DNA of 64,000 bases from Streptomyces sp. NBC_01197 (lineage in GTDB: Bacteria > Actinomycetota > Actinomycetes > Streptomycetales > Streptomycetaceae): the NCBI RefSeq assembly GCF_036010505.1, contig NZ_CP108569.1:1731001-1795000 (forward strand), read 5' to 3'. Below are positions 17,568 to 26,817 of the stretch, piece by piece. Below the pieces are notes generated by a model that worked only from the letters and a program-made list of their open reading frames with translations, searched no databases and had not been told where the DNA came from. Position numbers and translations under genes: made by a program. Every line of letters begins with the position of its first letter. The stretch's first letter is position 1.

Positions 17568-17620
17568 CCCACCAGGGTAGGCGGTGCCGGGCGGAGCTCT
17601 CGCCCCGGCCGTGGACGCGG

Positions 17621-18298
17621 TCATCCAGCCCGGAGGCCCTGACTCCCGCCGGCGCTGTCGTCCACGTCGTACTGCAGGCGCTCGGAGACCTCGACCACTC
17701 CGTCCACCCCGCGGCACAGCCGCACCGCCGCCGGGATCACGCTGCTGCGCTCGACCAGGCCGCTGAGCATCACATGGCCGTCGCTGACATCCACCGTGAT
17801 CGCGGAAGGTGAGAGCCCCAGAGTCCGGGTCAGTACGCCTTCCAGCACCTCCTCCTGGATGGCGCGGTCGCGGCGGAGGAAGACCTGGAGGAGATCACTG
17901 CGGCTGATCACCCCGGACAGCCTGCCGGTGTCATCCACGACCGGCAGCCGTTTGACGCTCCGCGCCTGCATCAGCCAGCCCGCCTCGACGATCGTCCAGT
18001 CCGGGCGCGCGACCACAGCCGGGCTGGTCATCAGCCCTTCCGCCGTGGTCGCTTCGGTCTTGGAGTGGTGGTCGGACTCCTGCCGGACGGCGGGCAGCAG
18101 CGCGGTCAGGCCCAGCTGCTTGCGGAGCAGATCGGCCTCGGAGACCACACCCACCGGCCGGTCGTCGTCATCCACGACGGGAACGGCCGAAATACGGTGT
18201 TCGGTGAGGAGGCGGGCGATCTCCTTGAGGAACGTCCCCCGCTGCACCCGTACGACATTCGTCGACATCATCTGTCCGACGGTTCGGCTCGACGTCAC
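17621..18298 (-). CDS. CBS-domain protein with C-terminal BON domain
   Basis: 225 residues. Two CBS modules bind adenine nucleotides: residues ~8-60 ([19 protein letters not shown]) and ~87-145 ([19 protein letters not shown]). A BON-like domain follows at ~152-215 ([29 protein letters not shown]). Proteins of this design are common stress or energy-state sensors in actinobacteria; the partner is unknown. GTG 18298 is preceded by GGAGG with a six-base gap; the longer open frame has no site. It is 53 bases upstream of miaB on the same strand, with promoter space toward the divergent TAXI gene (18299-18530). Confidence 0.85.
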   Translation of the reverse strand: MTSSRTVGQMMSTNVVRVQRGTFLKEIARLLTEHRISAVPVVDDDDRPVGVVSEADLLRKQLGLTALLPAVRQESDHHSKTEATTAEGLMTSPAVVARPDWTIVEAGWLMQARSVKRLPVVDDTGRLSGVISRSDLLQVFLRRDRAIQEEVLEGVLTRTLGLSPSAITVDVSDGHVMLSGLVERSSVIPAAVRLCRGVDGVVEVSERLQYDVDDSAGGSQGLRAG

Positions 18299-18530
18299 TG
18301 CGGTCCTCCGGTGCGCGGTCCAGCGGCAATCGGCTGCCTTCGGGTGATCAAGGATCAATAGTGACATCCATGGACCGATCCGAATAATTTTGGATTCCTG
18401 AGCAAGCGCACGGCGGCCGGACTGCGACCTCACCGCGTACCGGAGCCGCACCCCGCCACGTCGCCCCGTCCGCTGCCCCACTCCCTCGCTCCCCTGTTCG
18501 CCGGGGGCGTGAACTGGCAGGATCGCGCCC

Positions 18531-19526
18531 ATGCCCAAGGCACTGCCTCGCATCAGCCGCCGCCGCGCCCTCCAGGGGACGGCGGCCGTACTGGTGGTCT
18601 CCGGACTGCTGATGTGGTGGCTGCTGCCCATCGGCCCGTCCTCCCCGCACGGGAGCGTGACCTTCAGTACCGGGGTGCGGACCGGCGTGTACCAGCTGTA
18701 CGGGAAGCTGCTCAGCCCCACACTCGCCCACGACATGCCCGGGGTGGACATACGTCTCCAGCCGAGCGAGGGCTCCCAGCAGAACCTCGCCAGGGTCGCG
18801 ACCGGCAAGGCCGACTTCACCATCGCGACGGCCGACGCCATCGCAAAGTACATCGAGGACGGCAAGCCGGGCGCGGACCGGCTGCGCGGCTGCGCCCGGC
18901 TGTACGACGACTATGTGCAGCTCGCCGTCGAGGACAGCTCCACGGTCAGACGTGCCGCCGACCTGCGCCACAAGCGGGTCGCCGTGGGCCAGCCCGGATC
19001 CGGCGTACGGCTGATAGCGGACCGCACGCTGCGGGCCGCCGGCCTCGACCCGGTCAAGGACATCACCGCCGTACCGGCGGGGATCGACACGAGTCCGGCA
19101 CTCCTCAAGGCGGGCAAGATCGACGCGTTCTTCTGGTCGGGCGGCCTGCCGACCGACGCGGTACGCGATCTGGCCGCGCGCCGGCCGATCCGGCTGATCC
19201 CGCTCGACGACCTGGTGACCCGGCTGCACGCGGCCGGCGGCACCACCCGCTACTACCGCTCGGCCGTCATGCCGGCCGATGCCTACCGCCAGGCCCGTAA
19301 CAGCGCCCCGGTGCCGACCATCGCGGTTGCGAACGTTCTGGTGACCACCGACCGCGTGGACCCGAAGCTGACCGAAGGTTTCACCCGCAGCGTGATCCGC
19401 AGCCGCGACCGCATCGGGCGGCAGGTGCACGCGGCGCAACTGGTGGACGTACGGACCGCGATCTACACGGACCCGCTGAAGCTGGACGAGGGTGCACGGC
19501 GCTACTACCGGTCGGTCAAGCCCTGA
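18531..19526 (+). CDS. TAXI-family solute-binding protein
   Basis: 331 residues. A basic N-terminus and a hydrophobic segment (ALQGTAAVLVVSGLLMWWLL) give a signal anchor or secretion signal. The rest matches TAXI (TRAP-associated extracytoplasmic immunogenic) binding proteins: FSTGVRTGVYQLYG, GSQQNLARVATGKADFTIATAD, and later KIDAFFWSGGLP. TAXI proteins often bind dicarboxylates or amino acids such as glutamate. No TRAP permease genes are adjacent. Instead the gene converges on the glutamate sensor kinase with a 43-base gap, so a role in presenting a ligand to that kinase or another carrier is possible (inference). Starts at ATG 18531. Confidence 0.8.
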   Translation: MPKALPRISRRRALQGTAAVLVVSGLLMWWLLPIGPSSPHGSVTFSTGVRTGVYQLYGKLLSPTLAHDMPGVDIRLQPSEGSQQNLARVATGKADFTIATADAIAKYIEDGKPGADRLRGCARLYDDYVQLAVEDSSTVRRAADLRHKRVAVGQPGSGVRLIADRTLRAAGLDPVKDITAVPAGIDTSPALLKAGKIDAFFWSGGLPTDAVRDLAARRPIRLIPLDDLVTRLHAAGGTTRYYRSAVMPADAYRQARNSAPVPTIAVANVLVTTDRVDPKLTEGFTRSVIRSRDRIGRQVHAAQLVDVRTAIYTDPLKLDEGARRYYRSVKP

Positions 19527-19569
19527 CCCGGGCGCCGCCGCACGCGAACGGCCGGCCGCCCGTGAAGGT

Positions 19570-20964
19570 CTATGTGTCCGGGGAAGAGCGCGGCAGCGTC
19601 ACGGTCACACGGAGCCCGTGCGGTTCGTTCTGCTCGTACGAGATCGTGCCGCGGCCCGCCGTGAGCAGGGCGCGCGAGATGGAGAGGCCGAGGCCCGAGC
19701 CCTTGATGTTCTGATGGCGGCCGCTGCGCCAGAAGCGGTCGCCGATCCGGGCGAGTTCGTCCTGGCCGAGTCCGGGACCTCCGTCGGCGACCGTGATCCG
19801 GGAGGAGGAGCCACAGGAGGCAGCCTCGACCCGCACCTCCTCGCCGCCGGGGGTGAACTTCAGCGCGTTGTCGATCACCGCGTCCAGGGCGCTGGAGAGC
19901 GCTACGGGGTCGGCCCAGGCGGTGACCGCCCCGGCGCCTCCCCCGGTGAGCCGGACGCCTTTGCCCTCCGCGACCGGGCGCCAGGCCGAGACCCGCTCGG
20001 CCGCCAGCTCGGCGATGTCGGTGAGCCGCAGCTCCGCGGCGGTGTGCTCGGCCAGCGCGAGGTCGAGGAGGTCGTCGAGGACCTGGCCGAGGCGCTTGCC
20101 CTCGGTACGCACGGAGGCGATCTCCTCGTTGCCCTCCGGGAGTTCGAAGGCGAGCAGCTCGATCCGCAGCAGCAGTGCGGCCAGCGGGTTGCGCAACTGG
20201 TGTGACGCGTCGGCGACAAAGGCGCGCTGCTGCTCAAGCACGTCCTCGACGTTGTCGGCCATCTCGTTGAACGACCGGGCCAGACGGCGCAGTTCCGGCG
20301 GACCGCTGCCGGAGGCGACACGGGACTTCATCAGCCCGGTCGCGATGCCGTGGGTGGCCGCGTCCAGGGTGCGCACCGGAAGCAGCACCCAGCCGGTGAG
20401 CCGGAAGGCGGCGCCCACCGCGAGCAGCATCGCCCCCGCCTCGCCCGCGGCGATGAGCAGCCAGCCGCGGAGGGTCCTGGAACGCATCTGGTCGGTGGGC
20501 GAGTCGGTGACCACCACCGCGATCACGTCGCCGTTCCTGACGACGGGCGACGCGACGATCAGCCGCCCGTGCTGCCAGGGCCAGATCTGCCCGGGGTCCC
20601 GGCTGCGCCGTCCCGCGAGCGCGTCCTCGAAGGCGGTCCGGCCCTCACCGCTGACCGGTACCGTCCAGGACTGCGGGGCCGCGGCCATCGCGATGCGGTC
20701 GCGGTAGAAGACACCGGCCCGGATGCCGTACACCGTCTCGTAGCGGGCGAGTTCCTCCTGGAGCGTGTCGTGCCGCTCCTGCTCGCTCGCCGGTATCTCG
20801 GTGACGAACTGCGCTTCCTCGGCCATCCGCGCGGTGTCGTCGATCCGGTCGACGACCACGTTCTGCTGCGCGGCGGCGGCCACGCTCAGGGCGAGCGGGA
20901 AGCCGAGCGCGAGCAGTACCCCGGCCATGAGGACGATGAGCAGCGGAAGCAGTCGGGCGCGCAC
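19570..20964 (-). CDS. gluK: Sensor histidine kinase of the glutamate two-component system (GluK-type)
   Basis: 464-residue membrane kinase. TM1 is near residues 5-30 (LLPLLIVLMAGVLLALGF), followed by an extracytoplasmic sensor loop of ~120 residues, TM2 near 165-185 and then HAMP. HisKA has the phospho-acceptor in ADASHQLRNPLAA. HATPase has NALKFTPGG, DGGPGLG and GSGLGLSIS. The start is GTG 20964, 15 bases after the response regulator stop. Position immediately beside gluR and opposite gluABCD matches the GluR-GluK glutamate-sensing pair known in S. coelicolor; the name rests on that synteny. Confidence 0.85.
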   Translation of the reverse strand: MRARLLPLLIVLMAGVLLALGFPLALSVAAAAQQNVVVDRIDDTARMAEEAQFVTEIPASEQERHDTLQEELARYETVYGIRAGVFYRDRIAMAAAPQSWTVPVSGEGRTAFEDALAGRRSRDPGQIWPWQHGRLIVASPVVRNGDVIAVVVTDSPTDQMRSRTLRGWLLIAAGEAGAMLLAVGAAFRLTGWVLLPVRTLDAATHGIATGLMKSRVASGSGPPELRRLARSFNEMADNVEDVLEQQRAFVADASHQLRNPLAALLLRIELLAFELPEGNEEIASVRTEGKRLGQVLDDLLDLALAEHTAAELRLTDIAELAAERVSAWRPVAEGKGVRLTGGGAGAVTAWADPVALSSALDAVIDNALKFTPGGEEVRVEAASCGSSSRITVADGGPGLGQDELARIGDRFWRSGRHQNIKGSGLGLSISRALLTAGRGTISYEQNEPHGLRVTVTLPRSSPDT

Positions 20965-20979
20965 GGGCCTGGACGCGCC

Positions 20980-21669
20980 TCAGGCCGGGACGACGAGGCG
21001 GTAGCCGACGCCGCGCACCGTCTCGATCAGTGCGGGAAGATGCAGTTTGGAGCGCAGTGACGCGACATGCACCTCAAGAGTGCGGCCGGTCCCTTCCCAA
21101 CTGGTCTGCCAGACCTCGCTGATGATCTGCTCCCGGCGGAACACGACACCGGGGCGCTGGGCGAGCAGCGCCAGCAGATCGAACTCCTTGCGGGTCAGCT
21201 GGATCTCGCTGCCCTCCACGCTGACCCGCCGGGTGGGGAGCTGGATCTCGACGGGACCGACCCGGAGCGCTGCCGCCGGGACCGCCCCGGTGTCCTCGCC
21301 GGCGCTCTTGCGCCGGCTGACTGCGTGGATCCGGGCGAGTAGTTCGCCGGTGTCGTAGGGCTTGACGACGTAGTCGTCGGCGCCGAGGTTCAGGCCGTGG
21401 ATGCGGGACCGCACATCGGCCCGGGCTGTCACCATGATCACCGGGGTCGCCGTGCGCTTGCGGATCTTGCCGCAGACCTCGTAGCCGTCCAGGTCGGGCA
21501 GGCCGAGGTCGAGAAGTATGACGCCGAAGGGCTCCTGCTCGTCCGGCAGGAGGGACCGGAGCGCCTCCTCGCCGTTACGGGCGTGCACGACTTTGAAGCC
21601 GTGCCTGGCCAGTACGGCGGACAGGGCGGCGGCCACGTGGTTGTCGTCCTCGACGAGCAGCAGTCTCAT
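20980..21669 (-). CDS. gluR: OmpR-family response regulator (GluR-type)
   Basis: 229 residues. The receiver domain has MRLLLVEDD, phospho-acceptor Asp in [11 protein letters not shown] and the Lys of VKPYD. The C-terminal winged-helix DNA-binding domain contains [20 protein letters not shown] and [10 protein letters not shown]. It is divergent from gluA with a 333-base intergenic region, and upstream of its partner kinase with a 15-base gap. In S. coelicolor the orthologous regulator activates gluABCD in response to glutamate (established). The 16-bp repeats immediately upstream of this gene are candidate binding sites (inference). Confidence 0.88.
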   Translation of the reverse strand: MRLLLVEDDNHVAAALSAVLARHGFKVVHARNGEEALRSLLPDEQEPFGVILLDLGLPDLDGYEVCGKIRKRTATPVIMVTARADVRSRIHGLNLGADDYVVKPYDTGELLARIHAVSRRKSAGEDTGAVPAAALRVGPVEIQLPTRRVSVEGSEIQLTRKEFDLLALLAQRPGVVFRREQIISEVWQTSWEGTGRTLEVHVASLRSKLHLPALIETVRGVGYRLVVPA

Positions 21670-21705
21670 GGGCCCCTTCCGTGGTGCGCGGTTCCGTCAT
21701 CCGTA

Positions 21706-21769
21706 ACGTCTCGTGATCGGCACGTCTCGCCATCCGCGTGTCTCGCCGCGCGTACGTCTCGTCATCCAC
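21706..21769. repeat. Four 16-bp direct repeats upstream of gluR (candidate operator array)
   Basis: Units start at 21706, 21722, 21738 and 21754, an exact 16-bp period. The consensus is ACGTCTCGNCATCCGC: units 1, 2 and 4 begin ACGTCTCG and unit 3 begins GTGTCTCG. A weaker fifth copy ends just before unit 1 (about 21689-21704, TTCCGTCATCC). The array lies 37-100 bases upstream of the gluR start and 234-297 upstream of gluA, outside any gene. Confidence 0.75.
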
Positions 21770-22002
21770 GCCGATGGCTGCCGTGCCAGTCAAGAGGGTT
21801 CCGGATTCTGCTGGGTTTCCGTTACGCACCCGGTACTCCGGTCATGTTCCCGTTCACCGGGAGTGTCCGGCCCGTGCCCACATGCAATCAGATCGTGATG
21901 CTCAATTTCCGCTCAGATGTGATGACGCTGGTAGGAGCGCCTCATTACTGTCCTTCCAACCACGACCGCCCGTGCGGTCGAAGAGGACGGAGCGAACAGC
22001 CG

Positions 22003-22797
22003 ATGAGCGGAGTGCCAGTGACCAAGTCCGCCGAATCCGCCGAAAAAACCTTGCCGGTGTCGGACGACCTGGTCGTACTGAGCAACATCAACAAGCACTT
22101 CGGCGCGCTGCATGTGCTCCAGGACATCGACCTGACCATCGCCCGTGGCGAGGTCGTGGTCGTCATCGGCCCCTCGGGGTCCGGCAAGTCCACACTGTGC
22201 CGCACCATCAACCGTCTGGAGACCGTCGACTCCGGCGCGATAACGATCGACGGAAAGCCCCTGCCCGCCGAGGGCCGGGAACTGGCCAGGCTGCGCGCCG
22301 ATGTCGGCATGGTCTTCCAGTCGTTCAACCTCTTCGCGCACAAAACCGTTCTGCAGAACGTGATGCTCGGCCAGATCAAGGTGCGCAAGACCGAGAAGAA
22401 GGCCGCCGAGGAGAAGGCGCGTGCGCTGCTGGACCGGGTGGGCGTCGGCACTCAGGCCGACAAGTTCCCCGCACAGCTCTCCGGCGGCCAGCAGCAGCGC
22501 GTCGCGATCGCGCGGGCGCTGGCGATGGACCCCAAGGTCATGCTCTTCGACGAGCCGACCTCGGCGCTCGACCCCGAGATGATCAACGAGGTCCTCGAGG
22601 TCATGCAGCAGCTGGCTCGTGACGGTATGACGATGATCGTCGTCACCCACGAGATGGGCTTCGCGCGCTCCGCGGCAAACCGGGTCGTCTTCATGGCCGA
22701 CGGGAAGATCGTCGAAGAGGCCGCCCCGGACCAGTTCTTCAGCAACCCCCGCAGCGACCGCGCCAAGGACTTCCTGTCGAAGATCCTTCATCACTGA
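22003..22797 (+). CDS. gluA: Glutamate ABC importer, ATP-binding protein
   Basis: ATPase energising glutamate uptake through GluC/GluD; cytoplasmic face of the membrane. 264 residues. Walker A is [10 protein letters not shown]-loop VFQSFNLF, signature LSGGQQQR, Walker [13 protein letters not shown] and H-loop VVTHEMGF, the polar amino acid (HisP/GlnQ) subclass. ATG 22003 has GGAG ten bases upstream. An in-frame GTG at 22018 with GGAG five bases upstream is an equally good start. First gene of gluABCD, divergent from gluR. Confidence 0.92.
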   Translation: MSGVPVTKSAESAEKTLPVSDDLVVLSNINKHFGALHVLQDIDLTIARGEVVVVIGPSGSGKSTLCRTINRLETVDSGAITIDGKPLPAEGRELARLRADVGMVFQSFNLFAHKTVLQNVMLGQIKVRKTEKKAAEEKARALLDRVGVGTQADKFPAQLSGGQQQRVAIARALAMDPKVMLFDEPTSALDPEMINEVLEVMQQLARDGMTMIVVTHEMGFARSAANRVVFMADGKIVEEAAPDQFFSNPRSDRAKDFLSKILHH

Positions 22798-22891
22798 TCT
22801 CGGGACCGATTCCGGCCAGTTGCGGCTCACCAGGCCGATTCAGGTTCCGCCGAACCAGCTGACCATTGACTTACGCGAGGAAAGTTCATCC

Positions 22892-23722
22892 ATGAAGCTA
22901 CTCAAGGCAAGTGCGGCAGCCGCCGCGGTTATGGCTCTCTCCCTGACCGCCACCGCCTGTGGTTCGGGCAAGAACGACTCGGCTGGCGGTGGCAAGAAGA
23001 TCACCATCGGCATCAAGTTCGACCAGCCCGGTGTCGGCCTGAAGACACCCGACGGCAAGTACGAGGGTTTCGACGTCGATGTCGCCCGGTATGTCGCCAA
23101 GTCGCTCGGCTACTCCGAAAAGCAGATCGAGTGGAAGGAGGCCCCAAGTGCGGAGCGCGAGAACCTGATCTCGGCCGGGGACGTCGACTTCGTCGTCGCC
23201 AGTTACTCGATCACGGACGAGCGCAAACAAAAAGTCTCCTTCGCCGGCCCCTACCTGCTGGCCCACCAGGACCTGCTGGTCCGCGCCAACGACAAGTCGA
23301 TCACCAAGGCGGCGGACCTCAACTCGAAGAAGCTGTGTTCGGTGACTGGCTCCACTTCGGCTCAGAACATCAAGGACAAGCTGGCGCCCAAGGCAGACCT
23401 GCAGAAGTTCGGCGGCTACTCGGAGTGTCTGACGGGCCTGGAGAACAAGGCTGTTGACGCACTGACCACCGACGACGACATCCTCGCAGGTTATGCCTCG
23501 CAGAAGGAGCACCAGGGCAAGTTCAAGCTCGCCGGTCTGAAGCTGAGCGACGAGAACTACGGCATCGGCCTGAAGAAGGGCGACACCGAGCTCCAGGGAA
23601 AGATCAACAAGGCGCTCGAAAAGATGGTCTCGGACGGTACCTGGGCCACCGCAGTGAAGAGGAACTTCGGTCCGGCCGGTTACAAGAACGAGCCCGCTCC
23701 GAAGATCACGGAAACCAGCTGA
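22892..23722 (+). CDS. gluB: Glutamate-binding lipoprotein of ABC importer
   Basis: 276-residue substrate-binding protein. The signal peptide has lipobox LTATAC-G, so the mature protein is anchored at Cys to the outer face of the membrane. SBP family 3 features are ITIGIKFDQPGVG, YEGFDVDVARYVAKSLG and VDFVVASYSITDERK. Binds glutamate and delivers it to GluC/GluD. ATG 22892 follows GCGAGGAAAG. A large inverted repeat follows the stop, a usual place for an mRNA-stabilising hairpin after the binding-protein gene. Confidence 0.92.
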   Translation: MKLLKASAAAAAVMALSLTATACGSGKNDSAGGGKKITIGIKFDQPGVGLKTPDGKYEGFDVDVARYVAKSLGYSEKQIEWKEAPSAERENLISAGDVDFVVASYSITDERKQKVSFAGPYLLAHQDLLVRANDKSITKAADLNSKKLCSVTGSTSAQNIKDKLAPKADLQKFGGYSECLTGLENKAVDALTTDDDILAGYASQKEHQGKFKLAGLKLSDENYGIGLKKGDTELQGKINKALEKMVSDGTWATAVKRNFGPAGYKNEPAPKITETS

Positions 23723-23730
23723 TCCTCAGT

Positions 23731-23774
23731 CGGCGCGCCGTCCGGTGAACCTACGAGGCACCAGCGGCGCGCCG
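23731..23774 (+). other. Intercistronic stem-loop gluB-gluC
   Basis: The ten-base sequence CGGCGCGCCG occurs at 23731-23740 and again at 23765-23774. Being self-complementary, the two copies can pair around a 24-base loop. With no T-run it is likely an mRNA 3'-end-protecting hairpin that raises binding-protein levels over permease levels. Confidence 0.5.
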
Positions 23775-23805
23775 CGCCATCCGACACGGGAGAGCGCGGG
23801 GCAAC

Positions 23806-24480
23806 GTGTTCGACTTTCTTGATTCCGGGCAGTACGACCTGCTCGGCGCCTTCTGGGTAACGGTGCAGCTCACCGTGTACTCAGCGATAGGTTCCCTCGT
23901 CTGGGGAACGCTCCTGGCCGGCATGCGGGTCAGTCCGGTCCCGCTGATGCGCAGCTTCGGTACCGCCTACATCAATATCGTCCGCAACATCCCGCTGACG
24001 GTGATCATCGTCGGCTGCTCTCTGGGACTCAACCAGACGCTGGGCTTCGCTCTCGGAGCCGATAACTTCAACGACATAGGCTTCCGTCTGTCCGTGCTTG
24101 GACTGGTCGCATACACCGGAACGTTCGTCTGCGAGTCGCTGCGCTCCGGTATCAACACCGTTCCGGTGGGCCAGGCAGAGGCGGCCCGCGCACTGGGACT
24201 CAGCTTCACTCAGGTCCTGACCCTGATCGTCCTCCCGCAGGCCTTCCGCTCGGTCGTCAGTCCCCTGGCGAATGTGCTGATCGCACTCACCAAGAACAGC
24301 ACGGTGGCGGCGGCGATCGGTACGGCTGAAGCTGCGAGCCTGATGAAGGACATGATCGAGAACGAGAGCGACAAGCTGATCGCCGTCTTCGCGGTCTTCG
24401 CTTTCGGCTTCATCGTTCTCACCCTCCCGACCGGCCTGATCCTCGGCTGGGTGGCCAAGCGAGTGGCGGTGAAGCGATGA
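23806..24480 (+). CDS. gluC: Glutamate ABC importer permease, first subunit
   Basis: 224-residue HisM-type inner-membrane permease with about five TM segments. The EAA loop that contacts GluA reads EAARALGLSFTQVLTLIVLPQAF. Starts at GTG 23806 (GGGAG upstream). Its TGA overlaps the next ATG by four bases, so GluC and GluD are translationally coupled, consistent with a heterodimeric channel. Confidence 0.92.
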   Translation: MFDFLDSGQYDLLGAFWVTVQLTVYSAIGSLVWGTLLAGMRVSPVPLMRSFGTAYINIVRNIPLTVIIVGCSLGLNQTLGFALGADNFNDIGFRLSVLGLVAYTGTFVCESLRSGINTVPVGQAEAARALGLSFTQVLTLIVLPQAFRSVVSPLANVLIALTKNSTVAAAIGTAEAASLMKDMIENESDKLIAVFAVFAFGFIVLTLPTGLILGWVAKRVAVKR

Positions 24481-25391
24481 CCTCGGTGCTGTACGACTCC
24501 CCCGGCCGCCGTGCCAAACAGCGGAACGTCATCTACACGATCGTCTTCCTCGTAGTGCTAGCGCTCGCCCTCTGGTGGGTTCTGGCGACCATGGCAGACA
24601 AGGACCAGCTCGCGGCCGCGAAGTGGAAGCCCTTCGTCACGGACTCCGAGGTCTGGACGACGTATCTGCTCCCCGGACTGGTCGACACTCTCAAGGCCGC
24701 AGCCCTCTCGATCGTGATCGCGCTTCCGTTCGGCGCGATGCTCGGTCTCGGGCGGCTCTCCGACCACGTGTGGGTGCGTTGGGTCTCAAGTGTCGTGGTG
24801 GAGTTCTTCCGCTCCATTCCGGTGCTACTGCTGATGATGTTCGCGAATCAGCTCTACATCCAGTACGCGGACCTCGAATCCGACATCCGGCCGCTGTATG
24901 CCGTGGTGACCGGCCTGGTCCTCTACAACGCGTCGGTCATCGCCGAGACCGTCCGAGCCGGTGTACTCACCCTGCCCGGCGGACAGACCGACGCCGCCAA
25001 GGCCATCGGGATGCGCAAGGGCCAGACAATGACGAGCGTCCTGCTGCCGCAAGCTGTCACTGCAATGCTCCCGGCCCTCGTCAGCCAGCTCGTCGTCATC
25101 GTCAAAGACACCGCACTGGGCGGTGCGATGCTCGGCTTCACCGAACTGCTTTCACGGAATCGGCAGATCACAGCGAACTACGGCGCCAATACCATCGCCA
25201 CGCTTGTCGTGATCGCGTTGATCTACATCGTGATGAACTACCTGCTCACGCTGTTCGCCAGTCGCCTCGAAGGGCGACTGCGCCGGGGCAAGAATTCCAC
25301 GGGCGCCGTCGTGGAGGCCGGACCGGGTGGCGGTCTGAAGACCATCCCTGCCCCGGCAACCCCCCTCGGCCAGGAGAACCAGCCGAGCTGA
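24477..25391 (+). CDS. gluD: Glutamate ABC importer permease, second subunit
   Basis: 304-residue permease paired with GluC. The TM start is VIYTIVFLVVLALALWWVLA. A ~30-residue periplasmic insertion follows (MADKDQLAAAKWKPF), and the EAA loop is DAAKAIGMRKGQTMTSVLLPQAV. The cytoplasmic C-terminal tail (about 260-304) is Gly/Pro-rich and longer than in many homologues. The start ATG overlaps the gluC stop. Last gene of gluABCD, followed by a terminator at 25403. Confidence 0.92.
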   Translation: MTSVLYDSPGRRAKQRNVIYTIVFLVVLALALWWVLATMADKDQLAAAKWKPFVTDSEVWTTYLLPGLVDTLKAAALSIVIALPFGAMLGLGRLSDHVWVRWVSSVVVEFFRSIPVLLLMMFANQLYIQYADLESDIRPLYAVVTGLVLYNASVIAETVRAGVLTLPGGQTDAAKAIGMRKGQTMTSVLLPQAVTAMLPALVSQLVVIVKDTALGGAMLGFTELLSRNRQITANYGANTIATLVVIALIYIVMNYLLTLFASRLEGRLRRGKNSTGAVVEAGPGGGLKTIPAPATPLGQENQPS

Positions 25392-25402
25392 CGAGGCATC
25401 GG

Positions 25403-25455
25403 TCGATGGGCAGCGGGAACCCGCTGCCCATCGACGCATTCTGCGCTAATTTTTG
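25403..25455 (+). terminator. Rho-independent terminator of gluABCD
   Basis: The 15-base arm 25403-25417 (TCGATGGGCAGCGGG) pairs perfectly with 25420-25434 around a tight AA loop. A T-run (TTTTTG) follows at about 25450. Confidence 0.75.
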
Positions 25456-25575
25456 TTCCAGATTTCAGCAGTTTTCTATTCGGTTTGATTACATCAACGA
25501 CAGCGCTACTGTAACTTATTGATAGTTCCTGGCATCGACCACGCCACGAATATGACCAAATGAGGGGGTAGTAAC

Positions 25576-25980
25576 ATGAAGAAGAAAATGCGTGTCGCAA
25601 GCATCAGTTCACTGGCACTCGCGTGCCTGCTGATATCCGGAACCGCAGCACATGCGGCCGATGGCAGCGCCAAGTACAAGGGCTGCACGAATTACGTCAA
25701 GGTCTGGCGTGATGGAAGCAAGGTAAAGGCCTTCGGGAAGATGACCTGCAAGAGGCGCACACTCATAATGCGGCCTGCAGTCGTACTTTCAGCCGACGGG
25801 GGAAAGCACGGCATGATCATCAAGGGAAAGGCCTGTAGGGCCGCCACGACATGCCAGACGGTGACGGTTTCTCTTTCAGCCAAGCACGGACAGACCTATC
25901 GGGCGTCAAACGCCGGAACCATCGACACCGACGATGTCGGTTCGAAGAGTTCCGTGGCTCACGCTACCTATAAGGCCTGA
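25576..25980 (+). CDS. Small secreted protein, four cysteines, unknown function
   Basis: 134 residues. The signal peptide is MKKKMRVASISS...SGTAAHA with a probable cleavage AHA-A. The mature part of ~105 residues is basic and has four cysteines (GCTNY, MTCKR, KACRAATTCQ) that could form two disulfides. GAGGGGGT precedes the ATG. The gene and its flanks are clearly lower in GC than the neighbouring operon (AT-rich stretch 25440-25560, many AAG and ATA codons), which suggests acquisition by transfer. It is flanked by terminators on both sides, so it is a stand-alone unit. No family recognised. Confidence 0.75.
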   Translation: MKKKMRVASISSLALACLLISGTAAHAADGSAKYKGCTNYVKVWRDGSKVKAFGKMTCKRRTLIMRPAVVLSADGGKHGMIIKGKACRAATTCQTVTVSLSAKHGQTYRASNAGTIDTDDVGSKSSVAHATYKA

Positions 25981-25993
25981 CTTCCAATCCCCT

Positions 25994-26030
25994 GTAACGG
26001 CCTATCTCCATTTGGTAGGCCGTTACTTCT
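25994..26030 (+). terminator. Terminator after the small secreted protein
   Basis: GTAACGGCCTA (25994-26004) pairs with TAGGCCGTTAC (26016-26026), extended by a G-T and a G-C pair toward the loop, and is followed by TTCTTTCC. Confidence 0.75.
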
Positions 26031-26145
26031 TTCCAAAACGGAATATAGGTGACGAATCGCACCTTCGCGCCTACTGCAGTTGAACCTGTGGGGTCGTAGA
26101 GCGGTGACGGCTACTGAGGTTGAACTCGGGATGTCGTGCTGATGG

Positions 26146-26817
26146 TCAGGCGGGGCGGATGGTCAGGCCGGTCTCGGTGAGACAGCCGTCGATGAGGTGG
26201 CTGCGGTACTGGATGTGCCGCAGGCCGCGCCGGACGGTCTGGACGAGGTGTTCGGGGGTGCTGAAGGCGACGTTCGAGAGCCATCCGCGCCGTAGGAGTG
26301 ACCAGATGCCCTCGACGGGGTTGAGGTCGGGTGCGTAGGGCGGCAGGTAGTAGATGGTCAGCCAGTCGCGGGTTTCGGCGAACTCTCTCAGGCCGGCTGC
26401 TTTGTGGACGTTGAGGTTGTCCCAGATGAGCACGATGGGGCCGTCGAGCTGCTGGTGGGCGGAGATCAGCAGGTCGCGGTAGTCGCGCCAGGAGAAGCTC
26501 TTGCGCCCGTCACGGTTGCCGTCGTCGCGGCGGGGCCGGTAGACCAGCCTCGACCGGTGGCCGGGTTTGTAGCAGGTCAGCGCTGCGATGGATATGCGCC
26601 TGCGGGAACGGCCGCGGACGCGGACCACCGGGGTGCGGCCGCGTGGCGACCATGTCTTTGCGTGCGGCGGCGTCATGGAGAAGCCGGCTTCGTCTTCGAA
26701 GACGAGCCAGGCTCCATGGGCCGCCGCGAGCCTTCCGCGCAGGGCCACACCTCCTTGACCCACCCCGCGACCGCGTCGTCGTCCCGCTCCATCGCTCTGC
26801 GGGCCGGTACCTGGCAA
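26146..26817 (-). CDS. IS630 transposase, downstream frame (DDE catalytic part)
   Basis: The coding part starts where the upstream frame shifts, at GRLAAAHGAWLVFEDEAGF. The DDE triad is present: Asp in FEDEAG, Asp in IWDNLNVH and Glu in NPVEGIWS. The nominal first residues to 26817 overlap the upstream frame and are unlikely to be a real start. It is read most likely as a fusion with the preceding frame by -1 slippage. All three catalytic acids are kept, so the element may still be mobile. Confidence 0.75.
   Translation of the reverse strand: MPGTGPQSDGAGRRRGRGVGQGGVALRGRLAAAHGAWLVFEDEAGFSMTPPHAKTWSPRGRTPVVRVRGRSRRRISIAALTCYKPGHRSRLVYRPRRDDGNRDGRKSFSWRDYRDLLISAHQQLDGPIVLIWDNLNVHKAAGLREFAETRDWLTIYYLPPYAPDLNPVEGIWSLLRRGWLSNVAFSTPEHLVQTVRRGLRHIQYRSHLIDGCLTETGLTIRPA

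Noticed and set aside
18509..19300. Alternative frame overlapping the TAXI gene
   Set aside because: Arg/Gly-rich shadow; the TAXI frame has a signal segment and family motifs.
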